This document shows positions 45,567-60,709 of a stretch of DNA of 64,000 nucleotides, in pieces (positions within the stretch are counted from its first letter, which is position 1; every line of letters starts with the position of its first letter). The position numbers and the translations under genes are program-made. Below the pieces are notes generated by a model. That model was not told where the DNA came from, searched no databases, and saw only the letters and a list, made by a program, of their open reading frames with translations. The stretch is from Phalacrocorax aristotelis (Eukaryota > Chordata > Aves > Suliformes > Phalacrocoracidae): assembly GCF_949628215.1 (NCBI RefSeq), contig NC_134288.1:6749182-6813181 (forward strand), read 5' to 3'.

Positions 45567-48500
45567 TATTATCTTTTCTAATCGGCCTGATGGCTGCTAA
45601 CTTTTTCTGATCGCTTATTCATTTTTCTAGGAAGCAAGCTAATTGCAATCCCCCCAGGTTGGTAGGTGTCAAATTGAAGGGCTTAAGCAGGGTGGAGGGA
45701 AGTTGAGGACATACACCTACCTTTGTGTGTATGTGCTATTGTCGCTGTTCGGGATGTGTAAGGAACTCTGATCTGTCCTCTGACTGGTGAGGTGGCAGAG
45801 GACAAAAAAATGGTTGAAGATATCTGCTAGACTTATGCTGATTTTTAGCATGCTTTTCTGGATGATGTCCATGTGCCTGGTTGCTTTGTAGGCTACTGCA
45901 TGTAAATATTTACAAACCTATGTTTGCGTGCACCTTTCTGTCAGTTCATTGGAATGTGATGGTGTGTGTGCAATAGGAGCAGGCGGTAGCGAAGATGCAG
46001 GTTTTGAACATTTATTTCCATTATGAATCTCTAGTAGGGGTCTATGAATAATTCTTAACATTAAAAAGGGTGCAGTGGATTTCCTAAGAAGTGCAGGAGT
46101 AAAATATAAGCACGTATTTGAGTACTAGTAGCCTTCTTATGCTGGGATATATTTGCTTTAGGATCATCTTTATTTTGGGAGAAGTACTTCCTGGTAAGCT
46201 TTAGTTATGTACTGATTTACACAGGGGAGATGCATATTTGACCTTTCCACTTCGGCTTCCAGTGAACCTCTTAAAAGGATTTTTCTCCTCTATTGTGACC
46301 ATGTGCTGTTTTATTCTTTCAAGAGTTTTGGGCACACAGCACTTAAAACTCCTCCAGTTTTTATTTCTGCTATGTGTTGGAGGATTTCAATACAGAAATT
46401 CAAAGGAAGACACCTTGATGGAAAACCTGAATACCTGGTAAATCAAGCACACCCAACAAACTCATACCACTGTAGGTACCAGCACCCATTTCCTCCTATT
46501 GTAATTATTTTATGGCAGTCCTGTAACATCATTGTGACTGATCAGAGGCCCCTAAAATCCAAAATCCTTTTCAGCGCTGAAAGGTGTGTGTAACCCCCTT
46601 AGCCTTGTTAAGGGAATAACGTGGAATAGACACTGTCCTCTCTGACCTTGTGACCACGACTGATCTTCCTGAAAACCTGTCACCTCTGCTTGCACCGAGT
46701 CTTTTTTCCTCTACGCAGGAGTTCTTTGCACTTCTCTGTCGGGAATTGTCTCTTACGGATCCGAGGACAGTGATTGTCATTTAGGCATAGTGGTGAGGCT
46801 CTAGCTCTTATATTCTTGTTTTGATCCTATTTAGTGGCAAAGATTAGGAATGAGTGGTAGGAATCTCAGGTACTTTTTTTTTTTCTTCTAGATGCTTACA
46901 ATTGGTTGCACTTTGGTTATTGTTAGGCAGCGCTTAACTGTGGAGCCAGTCTCCTTTTAGGCTGCCTTCCCTCTTTACATTTGGGGGAAGGGAAGTTTTT
47001 CTGGGGGTTGGTACTGACTCATTCTAAATGTTGAATATACCAGCAGTAAACATTTTTGTTAATAAAGAATGTTTTGGGTGACTTCTGGGTAGTGTATCAG
47101 TAATAGAGCAGCTTAAGCACTTTGAAGCTTCCTATTTTTACTGATGTTCATATCTAGGTCAGTGGACATACTACCTCGCGTGGTGATCACGCAAGTTATT
47201 GCAGCTGAAGTAAGGTGGGTGGGGGTGGATCTGCTAGCCCATTGCAGGTCAGCAAGGAACACCACGGTTGTAGCTGGGAACTCGGATCTGATTACACACC
47301 CGTTTCATTGATAGCAGGGTGATGTTAGGTATGAGAGAGAATGCCAGCAGTAAATATGTGTTCCTGGCTATTTCTTGCGATTAAATAGCCAGATCACTCT
47401 AAGCAAGAGTGTCCTGGGCAAATTCCAACTTGGGTAATTGCATTCCCTCTCAACATCCAGATTCTCCCGCTTGTTTAATTTGGCCATAGTGGGTATTTTT
47501 TTCACCTTAACTGTATTTTTAGTATCAGTACACACTGCAAAGAATTTTCCATGTTCAGTCCTAGCAGTGCTGGTTTGCAAACCATCCTGAGAACAGTATT
47601 GTGCTGGAACAGGGAGCCTTTTCTGCAAGTAGCATCCTCTCAGTCTTCAGCATTGTAGAAAGGAAATGGTAGTCTAAAGCTGTCATTTCTGAGTACAGCT
47701 TGGCGATTGAAAATGACCCCTTCACAGGTGTGAATGTTGAGTCACAACTATGTACTCAGGGAGGGAATCATCCTGGGTTTTTTTCTGGTTTGCTTCCCCC
47801 CCCACTTGGTAAAATCGCAGATCACGTCAGATGCAAAATCATTTTGGATTCTATTGAGTTTTGCCTTTAAGAGCTTTGTTATTAAAGTTGAACATAACAA
47901 CCTCTTACAGCTGAGGACAATGTTGAGATTAAAAGCAATTTATCTTGACTTTCAGTTCTCCCATCGTGTTTGCAGAGTAAAGTAGATAAAAATTACTTTT
48001 GTTTGCAAAATAATCAAATTGAGTTCCAAAGCTACTAAATTCCACTAACTACTGTTAGTGTCTTGGCTGTTCATCAGCCTGTGATCAGACTTGTGTAGAA
48101 TCAAGAAGCGTTCTGTGTAGAAAGTAAAGACATCACCCTAAGCATTGTTCTTTTCCTCTGGTTGACTTGACCAGTCATCTTAAAATGCAATTTGAGGCCA
48201 GTATCACTGTAGTGACCATTACACTATATTAACAGGAGTCAAGCATCGTAGAGGTGGCTTCTGGAAGTCCAACACACTTGAAGGAGGGGCTTGCTTTAAC
48301 TTCGAGGAAAAAGAAGTGCTTGCTGCTGCAACATCTTATCAGAAGCTGGCAGTTCTTTTATGTTGGCCTAAGCGCTCATATGGCACCTCTGTATTTATTG
48401 GGGTGAAGATATGAAGGGGAATGAGCAAGAAGGAAATTTAAATGAAATAACAAGAGTGCTGAACAAATGCCTTACAAGTTAAGGAATTTCAGCATGTTTT

Positions 48501-51500
48501 GTGTTTAGCATTAAAGTTTCATGTGTGATAGAGCTGCGCACGTAAAAGGTAGGGGTGATTTAAATGCTAACAAACTGAAAAGCAACATAATGGAGATCCT
48601 TGAAAATTTTCAGTGGTTTTGAAACAGACTGTTGGAGAGCAGATTTTTTTGCTTCCTTGCTGTTGTTTTGTTGGCGCCTTCTGGATGGGTGGGAGTTTTT
48701 TGAAGGAGAGCAGGGCCACTTCTGACACAGGGCTCTGTGTACCTTAGTGCCACTGTTAGAGCCACTGCGCTAAACAAACTTCATGAAGTTAGGAAGCTTG
48801 AAGGTAAACTCTTGTGCTCTGTCTGTATCTTGTGCGCATCAGGGTGAAACTTAAAAGACAAAGTTCCTTGGGAGCATGTTGTCACCAGCATGTTTAAATG
48901 TCAGATGTTTGGCAAGGGATCCAAAATACAATAGTTAATGGTATTTACATGCAGATTGATATCTCAACTGAGCATTTCCGTTCCCTTTTTTGTGATACAT
49001 GGAGATGTGAATCCTGAAGAATGTAACTTGTTCCTTCCAACACAAGTCTTGAGTCACTCCCTGCCTTTGCTTCCAGACTGTGGTGCTGGGTGATGAGCCT
49101 GCATTGTAAGAAGTGCTGCCCGCAGCCTCAGAACAATACTTGGGGTAGTTTTAAGTCTGAAACCACTTAGGTTTTTTATTTTAGAAGTATTTAACATCAG
49201 ACGCCAATCTGCAAAGTTTCTTAATTTTGTTTTCACATTGATTTTCAGTATGTTCACAGCAATCTGTTGCAGTGCTTGTAGAATGTAACAGTGGAGCTTT
49301 ACTGTAGGAATCTTCAGATGGTTACACATGAGGGTACTCAGAAGTAAAATCGATCATTTATCATGCTTCTCAGAAATGCAGACTCAGAAAAGTAAATAAA
49401 TGTGTTGTTGGTAAGGTGCTCTTAAATATGATACGCTACAGAAGTTTGCATCTATTTTTCCAGCAGTAGCCTCAGAAGTGCTTTACTAAAGACATTGAGG
49501 TCTGTTGTGTTAATTGTTCTGACACATTCAGCATTCAGGTTAAAACTTAATGAGTGTCTTGTGGGAGTGGGGAGTTCAATGCATTTTTGTTAGCTGTGGC
49601 CAACTTTTGTTTTTGTTAAAACTCAGCAGAATTACCTAAATGTGCTGGAAGATGTGTTTCGGGGGTTAATGGCCTGTGCGCTTCCTACTTCTAGCAAATT
49701 TCTTAAGATGTTTTCCTTTTACTACAGTGTTAAGCAATATCTGTTATTAACATGCTATCAGGGCTGCTTTGTTTACTTTGTAAAACATGAAAAATTTTTA
49801 ACCAGGGGACCAATGTAAAAGCATGGGTTTTTACATAGCTTCACGTAAGGTAGGCACACATCTCATAAACGTGGTCGAACACAAATTCAGACTTAATTTA
49901 ATTTACAACTGTGACTTCAGATATTTGTTGGATAGTTCATTGAATTCCAACCTCCTGAGTTGCGCTGTCAGCAGAAACTGCAATAATATGTAATTATAGC
50001 AAGTACTTAACATCTCATTGACTCAAATTCCTCTGTTAATGATTTCACTGGATTCCTGTTAAAGTAATACCTGCTGAAATAGCACAAGCCACTGCTCTAT
50101 TAGAGAGAGGCTCCAGGTCAGATTCTTACTGGTGTTGTAAATTGCTGTAGTTCTGCTAAAATCAGCGGAGCTCTGATGGTGTATGTGCTTTTTTGTTATT
50201 TAACTGCAGGGATGGGCCATGATGATACAGTGACTATTTCAGAAAAGGACAATTTAACGTAAGAAATCAGTGCAGATTTTTTTCCGAGGCTTTTCAAGAC
50301 TGGATAGTTTCTCTTTCAAGACTGCTTGCGCTGGTTGTGCTAATATAATTTCACATATCCTTGTAAGACATGCAGTCATTCAGAAATATTTATCAGCTTA
50401 TTAAATTAAATTGCCTTTGTGGCTGCTGGTTTTATAGAAGCCGCCCCAAGGTTTATAGGAAACCTCACACTCCGAAACATGGGAGCAAAATGCTGTTTAG
50501 GATTATGTATTCTGCTCCTGCCTGCAGTTTTGAAGGACTGTGCCTTAGGTTTCCAAATCTGAGTGAGGATATTCATTGCAGAAATCAGTGTTTATCACCT
50601 TGCTTTTCTGAGGCTGTTTCATTTGACTGAGACAGCAGCATATGACAACTATGCCCAGCCATACCTTCTCCCTGTGTGACTATCCGTTCTGAGCTGTTTA
50701 GCACTGTCAGCATTTAAATATGGATGATCATTAGATTTCAAAATGCTTCAGCCTGTTAAGAGAGCAGGAGAAGGGTATGGACTTGTTGTTTCAGTAGTGA
50801 GTTTGCTGACCAGCTCTTCTGAAAGAACAGCTAGAAAACCATTTTAAAACCCAGTTCTCAGCTGCAGTAGGATTATTCCTTCTAAACAGTATTCCCAGTT
50901 ACTGCTGTCCTTATTCTGCTCTTAACTGTCTGCTCTAGGGAGCTCCCACTGCATGTGCCTCTGGTGGCTTCCACTGCCTGTCACTGGTTGAACGCTGGAA
51001 TTAATACAGTGTTGAAGTGCTGTTCTGGACAGAGCAGAGAGCGCCTTTTCTACTGCAGGCTCCTGCTATTTAGTAGTTCAGCTGAACAAGTTGTAGTAGT
51101 GGTTTCCCGGTGTGTATGAGACTACAGTATTTTTAGCACAGCATTTGTTCAAAATGTCCTGGCTGACATAAATACTAAATAGTTCCAGGGGATTTAATCA
51201 GATTTATAGTTTGTAATATTTTCATCTTGAATGCTTGCTTTGGTCATAAAGAGTGAGCTAAAGTAGTATCTTGTGGCATCACAGTGAGAGATAGGGTGTT
51301 CGGAAGGTGACATGAAAAGAAAGGGTGAAGTTAATTTCATATTCTTGTGACCTGCAAGGTATAAAGAACAGTAAAAAGTTGCTGTTGGCCTGAGAAACAT
51401 GAGCATACAACTATATTTTCAAGTTGAAATTTGGTTTCTAAATTTGACTTCTGTAGATACTTGGCTGATGAACAAGTGAGAGCTCCGTGACTCCAGAATT

Positions 51501-54500
51501 AAAGTGGTGAGTGTGGGGCTGCAGTCAGTGTTCCTGAAACTTATTCGTTTGTAACACCTACTTAACATCAATGATTCCTGGACTTCTTTGAGATAAAAGT
51601 AAGATTGTGTTAAACCTCAGTGTTGCAGTGTCAGCAGGAAATACGTGGTTTTGTGCCAGTCCTTGCAACAAACAGTGCTCTGGGAGATCCTCCAGCACAA
51701 CTGGTGGAGATCAGACTTGATGCTTTTGGGGAAGTGGGAGACCTTGACAGTTAGTTCCCTATTAATAGCTAATGACAAAGATGGGAGTCCTGTAATGAGG
51801 AAGGATGAGTAGAAGAGGGATAGTAGTTCAAAGAAGAATTGCCTCACAAAGTTGCTAGTGTTATCACAAAGTTCTAGTGAAGTTTTCCGTCATCTCAAGG
51901 CCTGTTTGTCTGATAGAATAACATACTCTGTGCAAAAAAGATGTGGTCAGACAGCTCTTGTGAATGCTACGTTTGATACTGTTGCTTCGCCCTGGGGAAG
52001 TTTCCTTTGTTCATGGCTGTTACTTAAATCTCAATAGTGTCACTCGAAGATGGTCGCAGTAGTCCTCAGTGTAGACGATTAACTTGTACTGACAGCTGCT
52101 GTGCGTTTTGAAACTGCCCGTTCCCAACATGAAGGAGTCACAAGGATGGACAGCACTGAGCATGCTTTACTCCTGTCTTGGAAAGCTTTGGAGGCAGGGG
52201 CTGGAAAATTTCTGAAATGCATATCTTGATGGGATGGGGGCAGTGCAGGCTCAAATATGGGAGGCATAGCCAGAAAGTTAGTTTAGGTGCTTGTCATGCA
52301 GCCTCAGCAGACAATACTTCATCAAGAAAAACAACCTGCGTCTCTACCTAAAGTACTTAAATCCCTTTTTAAGTTTGCAGTTGGTAACTTGTGAAATAGA
52401 AATTGCAGTGTAAAGAGGGACAGCATCAGGCCATTGGGAAATTGTTTTATTAAATGGCTCTAAGCCTGACAGGAGCCTAAAGTTGCTCCCCACAAAGCTT
52501 CTGAACAGTAGATCTCTTTGGATTCCTTATCAGTATTTTTGACATGAATGTATTTGTTCATGTTCACAAGCTTACCATATGCTTTGTGCAGTTGTGAGCT
52601 GTGTGGGTGTGCATGCATGTATTTTTATCTTATACCTTCAGCCAAGAAGGGATTTTTTTAGGGAGTGTTTTAAAGACAATGGCTTCCTTCTCTAGCACTA
52701 CTGCAGAGTGCTGAGCTTCATGGTGCCCACTAAAAGAGGAAGATTTGCTCCTTCATAATTCTGGTCAACGTAGATGGTCTCCTGTTAAAGGCAGATGGAC
52801 GTTCATGGAATTCAGTGGTGCAGCAGAGTGATTCTGCAGTTGGCTGTATCTTTCCATGACTGAAGAGAGATTGATTTCTGCCTCAGGAAAGCTTGGAGTG
52901 TACTTGTAGCTTCACTAAAATATTTTGATTGGTCTGTGTAACTCATCTTTGGCTAGTTCATATCTCTGTCCATTAAAGACATGCTCCATGGTGAGGATTT
53001 ACTAGCTAAGTGTCTGTTACGTCTCATGAGCTGCAATATACAGCTGACATAGTCTCTTACAGACACACAGTATTTAGCAGACAGCACAACATTATTTGGG
53101 GGGAGTAAGACACGTTCTCAATGAAGGCATAGTTCCAGTTCTTCAAAATTACCCCTTTTCTCCCATAATGCTATTTTTTCCAATGATTTTTCTAAAAATA
53201 AGGCCCTGGTGACTTTTCCTACTTATTGCTCATTTTGAAATCCTAATCTCTGATTTGCACAGTCATACCAATTTTTGCACAGTGTCTGGGACATCAGTAG
53301 TAGAGCATTTTGCTGTGTTAGGGAATAAATGATAAGAACAAATGAAATATGAGGTCTCGTGTTCAACGTGGGTAAGAACATGCATATGGATAAGAACGTG
53401 CGTGCATACAGCTTGTCCGGTCTGAAACCCACAGAGCTAATGCATGAGCAGTGTTTGTCTGGCTGCTCTGGAATGAGTTTTACCAAATGCTTTGTAATTT
53501 CTGAAGTGTTGGGCTCACTCCACTACTCAGTGTATACTGCATGGGATTGGAAGTTGTCTTATTTCCATCCAAATGTCTGTCAGCTTGCAGCTAGACCACC
53601 TGTGGCAGTGTCTAAATGGAATAATTGTAAGACTTTTTGATCAGAATTCTTTTGGATGTTGACCAGAGACATGGCTTCATGGTAAAAAGTAAAGAAAATA
53701 ATAGGAATGGAGGAATACCCAATTACAGATAGCTTTTTAATTTTTCCTGGCATTTGTCACTTACTCTGATCTATTGCCTAACACTGCCTCTGACACATGA
53801 GAATATGAACTTGCAGAGTGTTATCCAGGGCCTTTTTTCTTACTTTATTTGCCACTTCTCTTCTATACATGTTTTCAATTTGAATGACGCTGTAGCAGTT
53901 TTTCGTTTGCGCGTCACACGGAATAGATGACCTGTGTTTTAGGGCCAGGGCGATGTACTTTAGTTGAACTTTTTATTGATGGCAATGTATTACTGCTCAA
54001 GGCTTATATTCCAGTATTTGAACAAGGGCCAGACTTGTCAAAACAGCTGTTCATTTTCCTCTGAGGTTGCAGATTCTTGTTTTGGAGAGGTGGCCTAAAA
54101 AGACCTTTTAGGGAATAGGATGAGGGGAAAAGTGGGCTCTCACCCTCTGTGTTTTTGTTTTTTTTTTCCCCCCTTAGAAGTATGGTGAGTACCTGTGGCA
54201 GATTTTTAAGTACCTGGAGATAGAGCTGAGAAATCTGTAGTGGTCTTCTAACTGAAGTGCAGAGACTTATGGGGTTAGGGTAGCACAACTAAGAGGCTTC
54301 TATTTTTGTGGTCTGCAAGCAGAGTTTTAGGAGGAGAAAAGTCCAGGTGGTGGCAGGGGACACCGTTACGTAGCTTGTGGCAGGAGATGGTTTGGGTGCC
54401 TGATAGATAACCAGGTAGGAGGGCTGTCTGCCTTCATCTGCTCTGCAGTGGATGCAAGTGAATGGAGTTCTTTCTGCCCTTAGGGAGATTAGCTAAGTTA

Positions 54501-54945
54501 GTTGGCAATTCTTATTCCAGCTTCTGGTTTGTGTGATGCTGTCTTGCCAGCTATCAGCGTAGTCTGTATTGCTTGGTGCTCTGGTCAGGCTATGTGAAGA
54601 TGAAGGGTTGAATATGAAGAAAGACTCTTCTGAAGCTGAAGGCAGGAAGCACTGGGGAGGGACGTTCTGTTACGTGTGGACACTATGCCTGGGATTAAGG
54701 TCTGTCGTGCTATACGTTGTTATCCTGTCCTAAGGCCATACTGTTTAAATAGGCAACACAGTAGAAGTAGTATGCTCTTCTCAGAGGTGGGGAAGCAAGA
54801 ACAGAGTGGAGTCATGTCTTCCAGCACAGAAATAGGTATAAAGCTGTCTGGCTAGGACTAAGATTAAATTCCAATTTGGCCTTTTGTTTTCAATTTTTCA
54901 TTCTCTCTCCAGCTGAGGACTGAGGTGATTAGCAAAGGGCAGTAC

Positions 54946-54963
54946 AAAAAAAAAAAAAAAAAA
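54946..54963. repeat. homopolymer A18 in TOP1 intron 2
   Basis: This is an uninterrupted run of 18 A with unique flanks. Confidence 0.95.
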
Positions 54964-57900
54964 GGCAGCTTCTGCAGCTTTAGCATATATTATAATTTTT
55001 TTCTTAAATACAGAACTCGTCTCAGGAGCTAAAACCTACATCTTTTTGCTGTGGTACTAAATTATTTCACAAATACTAAAAGGTTCTTTGGGTTTTGCAA
55101 TTAGTGAAATCACTGGATTTATAGTAGGGAGATCGATGGTTTTTTGGTCTGTGTGTGGGGTTCCAGTATTGAGTACTTTACAGGTTAGTCTCTTGCACCA
55201 TACGTGCCCCCTTGATACGAGTGTCTCATAACTGTGCCTTGAGCAATAGGGAGAGCATATTATGTCTTCTGTCAGTCTGTGAATGCTAGCAAGTGTGTGA
55301 GTAAGATCAATTATTGGAGACATAAAACAGCTGGGATGGGCAGGTACCAGTTTTAACTTGCCTAAGAAGGTACACTTACAAGTTAGACGAGCACTCTTCA
55401 TTTTAATCTAGCCTTTTGGGAAACTGGAAGCAGGAGCTCTTTGGAGATCCGTGTGAGGGTATGATTCATTGCAACATAAGCAGCATGTACAAAATGGAGG
55501 GATGGAGTAGTGCTAGTGACGTCCTCTGAGGTTTTTACTCTAGAGTTAATGACCACCAGATGGGGAATAAAAAGCTGCCTGCTCTTCTTCTGAGGACCAA
55601 GAATGTCATTGAATCTGTTAAAATGTGCTGTACCTGTTGTAATGCTGCTTGTCCACAGGAAACCCCTTTGTGCGTGGATCGGAGTAAGCTTTCCTTACTG
55701 GTGTTTCCCCATGACACTTAAGTTTTAGCATTGGTTTTTAACTGAAGATTAGCTTCCTTCAGTTTGGTGATGGTGCACCTCAGGGGCAAAGAGCAAAAAG
55801 CACTTTCTTGCAGACAAAGCGAGGTGCCAGTTGTGTTCCAGCTTACAAGTGTAAATTGCCAGATCCAGAGGCAGTAGGTTCCTGTGACTACAAATACGAT
55901 GCAGGAGATGAACTCCTAACAACAGTGACCTTGAATAACTTTTGCAGTGTTGTGCAATCCTGTTGTAGGTGTCATCTTGATCCATCTTTTTAGTAAATAA
56001 CTGTTGGCACGAATCAGTCAGGTTATCAGTGCTGTTAATTCTGATGTTTGCAGGTTGTCATACTGGAGCTGTGTAGGTGTTTGGGTTACTTTGTCTTGCT
56101 CCAGCAGATTGGAACATCTCTCCAGCTGTCCAGGATACCCTTGGACGTGAATGTGGATAACTTGCATTTTTCAAGAGCCTTTTTCACTTCTGCTGTCTTA
56201 TATCCTTCTATGTTCTCCCTACTCCAAAATCAGGAAGCCTCTCAGAGGAGCTAGCATCTTGTCTGAGTCATATCATCATAGCTGTGTATGTCACCTGTGC
56301 TTCATTAGGGAAGCATAGGCAAGCTGTCCTTGAAATACCTGTTTTTATGAGTAGATACACTCTTCTAATTTAAAATATGCTGCTCTCTGGAGTTTGGTAG
56401 CTGTCGTAAACAATGTATTTCTTTTATCAAGTAGGCTTATTCAGCATCACTTGTATCTAAAGAAAGCTGCTTTGTAGGTTTTAGACTGTCCTAATCATCT
56501 AGATATGAAGAGGAAAGCACAACTTGGCACCTGATGCTCTACGCTTGGCTTCTTTAGTTGTCAGCGTGCGGTCTTGGGAGAGCCCAGCGCAGTGTAGTTT
56601 TATCGGCCCCAGTCTTTCAGTGGATGGAGAGTGCACTAGCAATAAGGTGGCTGTCCCAGTAATTTAATTCTCAAATTGAATCTTAGGCAAAAGGCAGAAG
56701 CACTTGAATTGAGGAGTTCATCAGTTTCTTATTTTATAATTGAAGGTGTAAAGCTGTCATTCTTCAAGCATTGCCTTCTGTGTCCTAACACGCTTGCCCC
56801 TTCCCTCCTGCGTAGCCCTGTTGTTGAGACTCTTGTCCAGTGATGCATAATCTGCAGTTTATGGTTTTGCTATCAATCACTGTAAAAGTGGGAGCTCGGC
56901 TGTGCAGCTGAAGAAGTGCATTTATTGTTGAACCATAGCCTGAGTTAAAATATTCTGTCTGTCTTTATGTTTACAAGTAGGCCTCTCTTACAGTATTCAT
57001 CCGGGTCAGTATTTGCCTCTTTCAGGAATCTGAGAGGTTTGGGGTTCTTTCAAAGGTGCCGGTGCTTTCTTTACACACCGACTGAAACTGTACCTGTTAG
57101 CTAAACTGCACGCAGACCAATTGACAGCAGGGGTAGCTAGTTCGGAAGGTGGGCTGGATCTCCGAGGAACCGATCTGTGCTTGGGCTTTGCCCATTGCTC
57201 ATCAGTGTAGTTGGTTAGAATGAGAAATGATACTAATGTCCTGGCCACGCTTCGGAACGATCGGGAGGTTTACAAGCTCTTGGTGTACTGAAACTAAAGT
57301 GTGTATTTTTAAACAGATACATTTATAGAGGATGAAGCTGTGGAGCATTGTTTTGTGAAATGAATACCCTGTAGCTGTATTTCACAAGAACATGAAACAG
57401 TGTTCAAAACAGATGTGAGCCTCACTTATTAATGGCAGAATTAGTTTGTTTTTAATTTACGTTCTTGTGTGTGTTCTCCCTTTTTGTAAATACCCCACCC
57501 ATCCACCCAGGCACAGAAGCTTCATGCTCAGACTATAATCCAGACTAAGAAACCTTAAATCTCAAAGGGAATTTGTTCACATGTAGTTCAAGGAGTCCTC
57601 TTTGCATAACATCAGTGTGTTTGTGTTTTGGGAGGGCCATTGAGCTGAGGAAAGGAACACTTCTCAGTTTCATTTTTATAGAGGAATCCTAGGGAAGAAG
57701 TCTACTGACTCGCACATTGCAAATAGTTACTTTTTTAATTGAGCTGAAATAAATAAAGCTATTTGATCTTTTATTTTTGCTGAGTTTTTATAGTCTCTAT
57801 TTGTGTGTATTAACAGTTTAATCTCATCAGAGCTCTGGAATGAGTCCTTGGCAATTAGCTTGATAGAAGAGTCAAAGAAGCCCTCACTTTAGTTGTTTTT

Positions 57901-58130
57901 CCTCAAAACTGAACAAAGTATTTTAAAAAAAAATTGTAGTATGTGGACTACAAAAGTATAATGGTGATTTATATCAGTTGCTTCCACTAGTTTTCAGAGA
58001 AGATCTGGTATTCCAAAGGGCTTTCTTCTAAGCATCCATTAAATGCTTGAAGGCTTAAAAATGAATGAAAATCTGTATAATTTCTAGGTTTCTCATAGGT
58101 CTCTTGTTCTGAAGTCGGTGTCATTTAGTC

Positions 58131-58153
58131 AGCAAGTGTCAGTGACACTTGCT
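58131..58153. repeat. perfect 23-bp palindrome in TOP1 intron 2
   Basis: The left arm AGCAAGTGTCA (58131-58141) and its exact reverse complement (58143-58153) are separated by a single G. The core AAGTGTCA-G-TGACACTT resembles paired T-box-type half-sites and also TGIF/MEIS-type TGACA sites. As RNA it could only form a hairpin with some pairs opened for the loop, so a protein-dimer site seems likelier. Function is inferred. Confidence 0.9.
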
Positions 58154-60709
58154 CAGTTCTTAATCTCCTAAGCTATTTCTTAAATCATAACCATCTCCTG
58201 CCCATCACTGCCAGGTGATAGCATCTTATTAGGCAGTGTGGTTAGGGCTTTGCTAACTACAGGTATGTGATTTCCCAAATCCTGTGATCTGAATGGGCTT
58301 ATTTACTTACAGAACTAAATTCAGATCAAATTACTTGAGGAGGTGGGTACTCCAGAAAGGCATCAGTGCAGAAATAGGTTGTCGGGTGTCTTTGTACACT
58401 GAGAGTCACGTGATGTTTTCTCCCTGTTGGTCACTACAGTTTCCCCTTGCACTTAGTCAAGCTGGAATTACTCTTGTATGTCAGATGTGCATGTAGTTCA
58501 TAAAGGAACTTCTAATGCGCTTCTTGACGGAACTGGACATTAACCGCACACTTTTCACTGTAGCGAAGTTACATTTTTCTGAGAATGGGATGCTTGGTAT
58601 TGGCAAATTGTCTGCTTGTTTTACTTGTCTGTCATTATTGCTTTCACTTAAAAAAATTTGCAGTTTCTGTATCAAAATAGCTGTCTTACTGTAAAGTGCT
58701 AGCAGACAACATTCCAGTTGTCAGAAAATGTAATGGCAGAAAGTATCTGTTCTATATTTTAATCTCAAGGCAACTGGTACTAACTTTAAAGTCTCTTGTT
58801 GTAAAAAACCTATGTTGAACTGTGTTTCTGGTTGCAGATCCTTTCCTGAGCAGAGACTGCTGAACTGTTTCACCTCTTGGAGATGCAAACAAATGTCCGT
58901 GGGAAACCAGATTGAATTTACGTTGTCTCCAACAAATTTGGGGTATTTAGTACGCTGTCACTGGAGGAGGAATGTTACTGTTACAGGCTGTTACTTAAGT
59001 TTCAATTTTTATTATACCTCTTTCTCCTGGGATATCTTGATCTGTCCATGCAGCTTGTTAGTTTTGGGGATGGCATGTGAAGTTAAATATCTTGTGTCAT
59101 TAGCTGATTTTCAGAATAGGTTATTCTTATTCTTTCTTGTGGTATATTAAGGCTACTCAATCACATAGTTTTCCTGTTTACAGGCTTTACTTAGTACTAC
59201 AATTATGCATTAGTGAAAGCTTAAGGCTCCAGTGTTTTAGTATCGGTGCCTTTTTACATCTGATAGTATCAGGTAAAGCTGATCACAGGTTGCAGTTGTG
59301 ATTACAGGAAAAACGGAGTTTTTTCTGGTCTGGTAGGGAACAGAGTACAGGAAGTAAGGTAATTGTGAATTTTGAAACAGATCCAAGTTAAAAAATAAAT
59401 TGGTACGCTTGAAAACTTGCAAAATAGTGTCGCTGAAATGCATACAAACTCAAACAGCTTAAATGTATTCAGGGAGTGCCGTTTCAGAAACCGCTGGGGC
59501 TGCTGTGCTCTTCTGGGTAAAGCAGAACTTACTCTGAAGAGTGTGAGCTTTGCTTTCTGCTGCTGGGTACCTGGATGGCGCTTTCACTCACAGGAGTGCT
59601 TTTGTCTAGCAGAGGCTTGAAATAATTGGAAGAGAAGGATGGGAGGGAACAGTACAGCTTCTGCTCTGGGCTTGTTTGCGTAGGAGCAAACTACTAAATC
59701 AGCTGGACTGGCTACAACTTTCAAGGTCGTATTAGTCCTTCATGTAAAATTCATAATAAATTTTAACAGATGTATTAATTTGATTTGACTCTAGTAAGAA
59801 TCCCAATAACATTTTAAAAATTCGTCTCAACATATATAAAACTGGCAGCCAAGGAACTTTTAAAAATAGTTTTTCCTAGCCTTACAGTTGAATCATTCAG
59901 GAATAAATTATCAGATTGTAAATATTCTTAGATGTTCCTTTTTTTCCCCTTTGCCTATTTCTGCCATCAAATAATAAAGCGGAAAGAAATATTTCTTAGC
60001 TTATTTTCAGAAGTATTCCAAAGGAAAAATTATCTAATTTGTTTTGCTCGCTTTGGGTTATATAAAAGAGGAGTAACAAAGTCTTGAGTCCCTGTGGTTG
60101 CAGCTTTGGTGCTTGTAGTTTTTCAAGCACGTTTCTACCCCTCTCGCCAACCAACCTCTTAAAATATATTTAAATAATGTTAGGTTTCATGTTAAGAAAA
60201 CTTGAAAAGTAAATAGTGTGATCATGTTGCAGCAGTTGTAAAGCAGAACCTCTGATACGATGGAAGTCATTAGTTAAGCACTTGGGGTTTGAAGTGCAGT
60301 GGTAAACTTTTGAGGACTCTCTGCACCTGCAGCTTCAGTTTCCTTCAGTTTAAACAGCTCATTTAGTTACTGTGATAGTGGAAGCCATTTGAAAGCTGAA
60401 AAAAGAAAGGTAGCTTTTCACATCTAGTTATTTCTGCATAGGTAAAGTAATGACTACTCTTAAAAGTGCGGAACAGGTAACCAGAAGCAATTCCAAGGTT
60501 CAGTTTCCAAGGATTATGCTTCCTTTCTTTTAAATAGACTTTAGATGTGAAACAAATTAAGTAAATGTGTTTCTTCCCCTCCATAATTCTTATTCAAGGC
60601 AGTTGTCAGTTTTGCATTAGGTGGAATCTAAAACTGTTGGCTGCGCATTCAGTAAAATTCTGATTTCCATCCAAAGATGCAAGCCATTAGTTTAAAAACA
60701 AAACAACAG

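Noticed and set aside
50219-50320. Possible box C/D snoRNA in TOP1 intron 2 (ATGATGA word)
   Set aside because: No CUGA D box at the right distance and no terminal stem.
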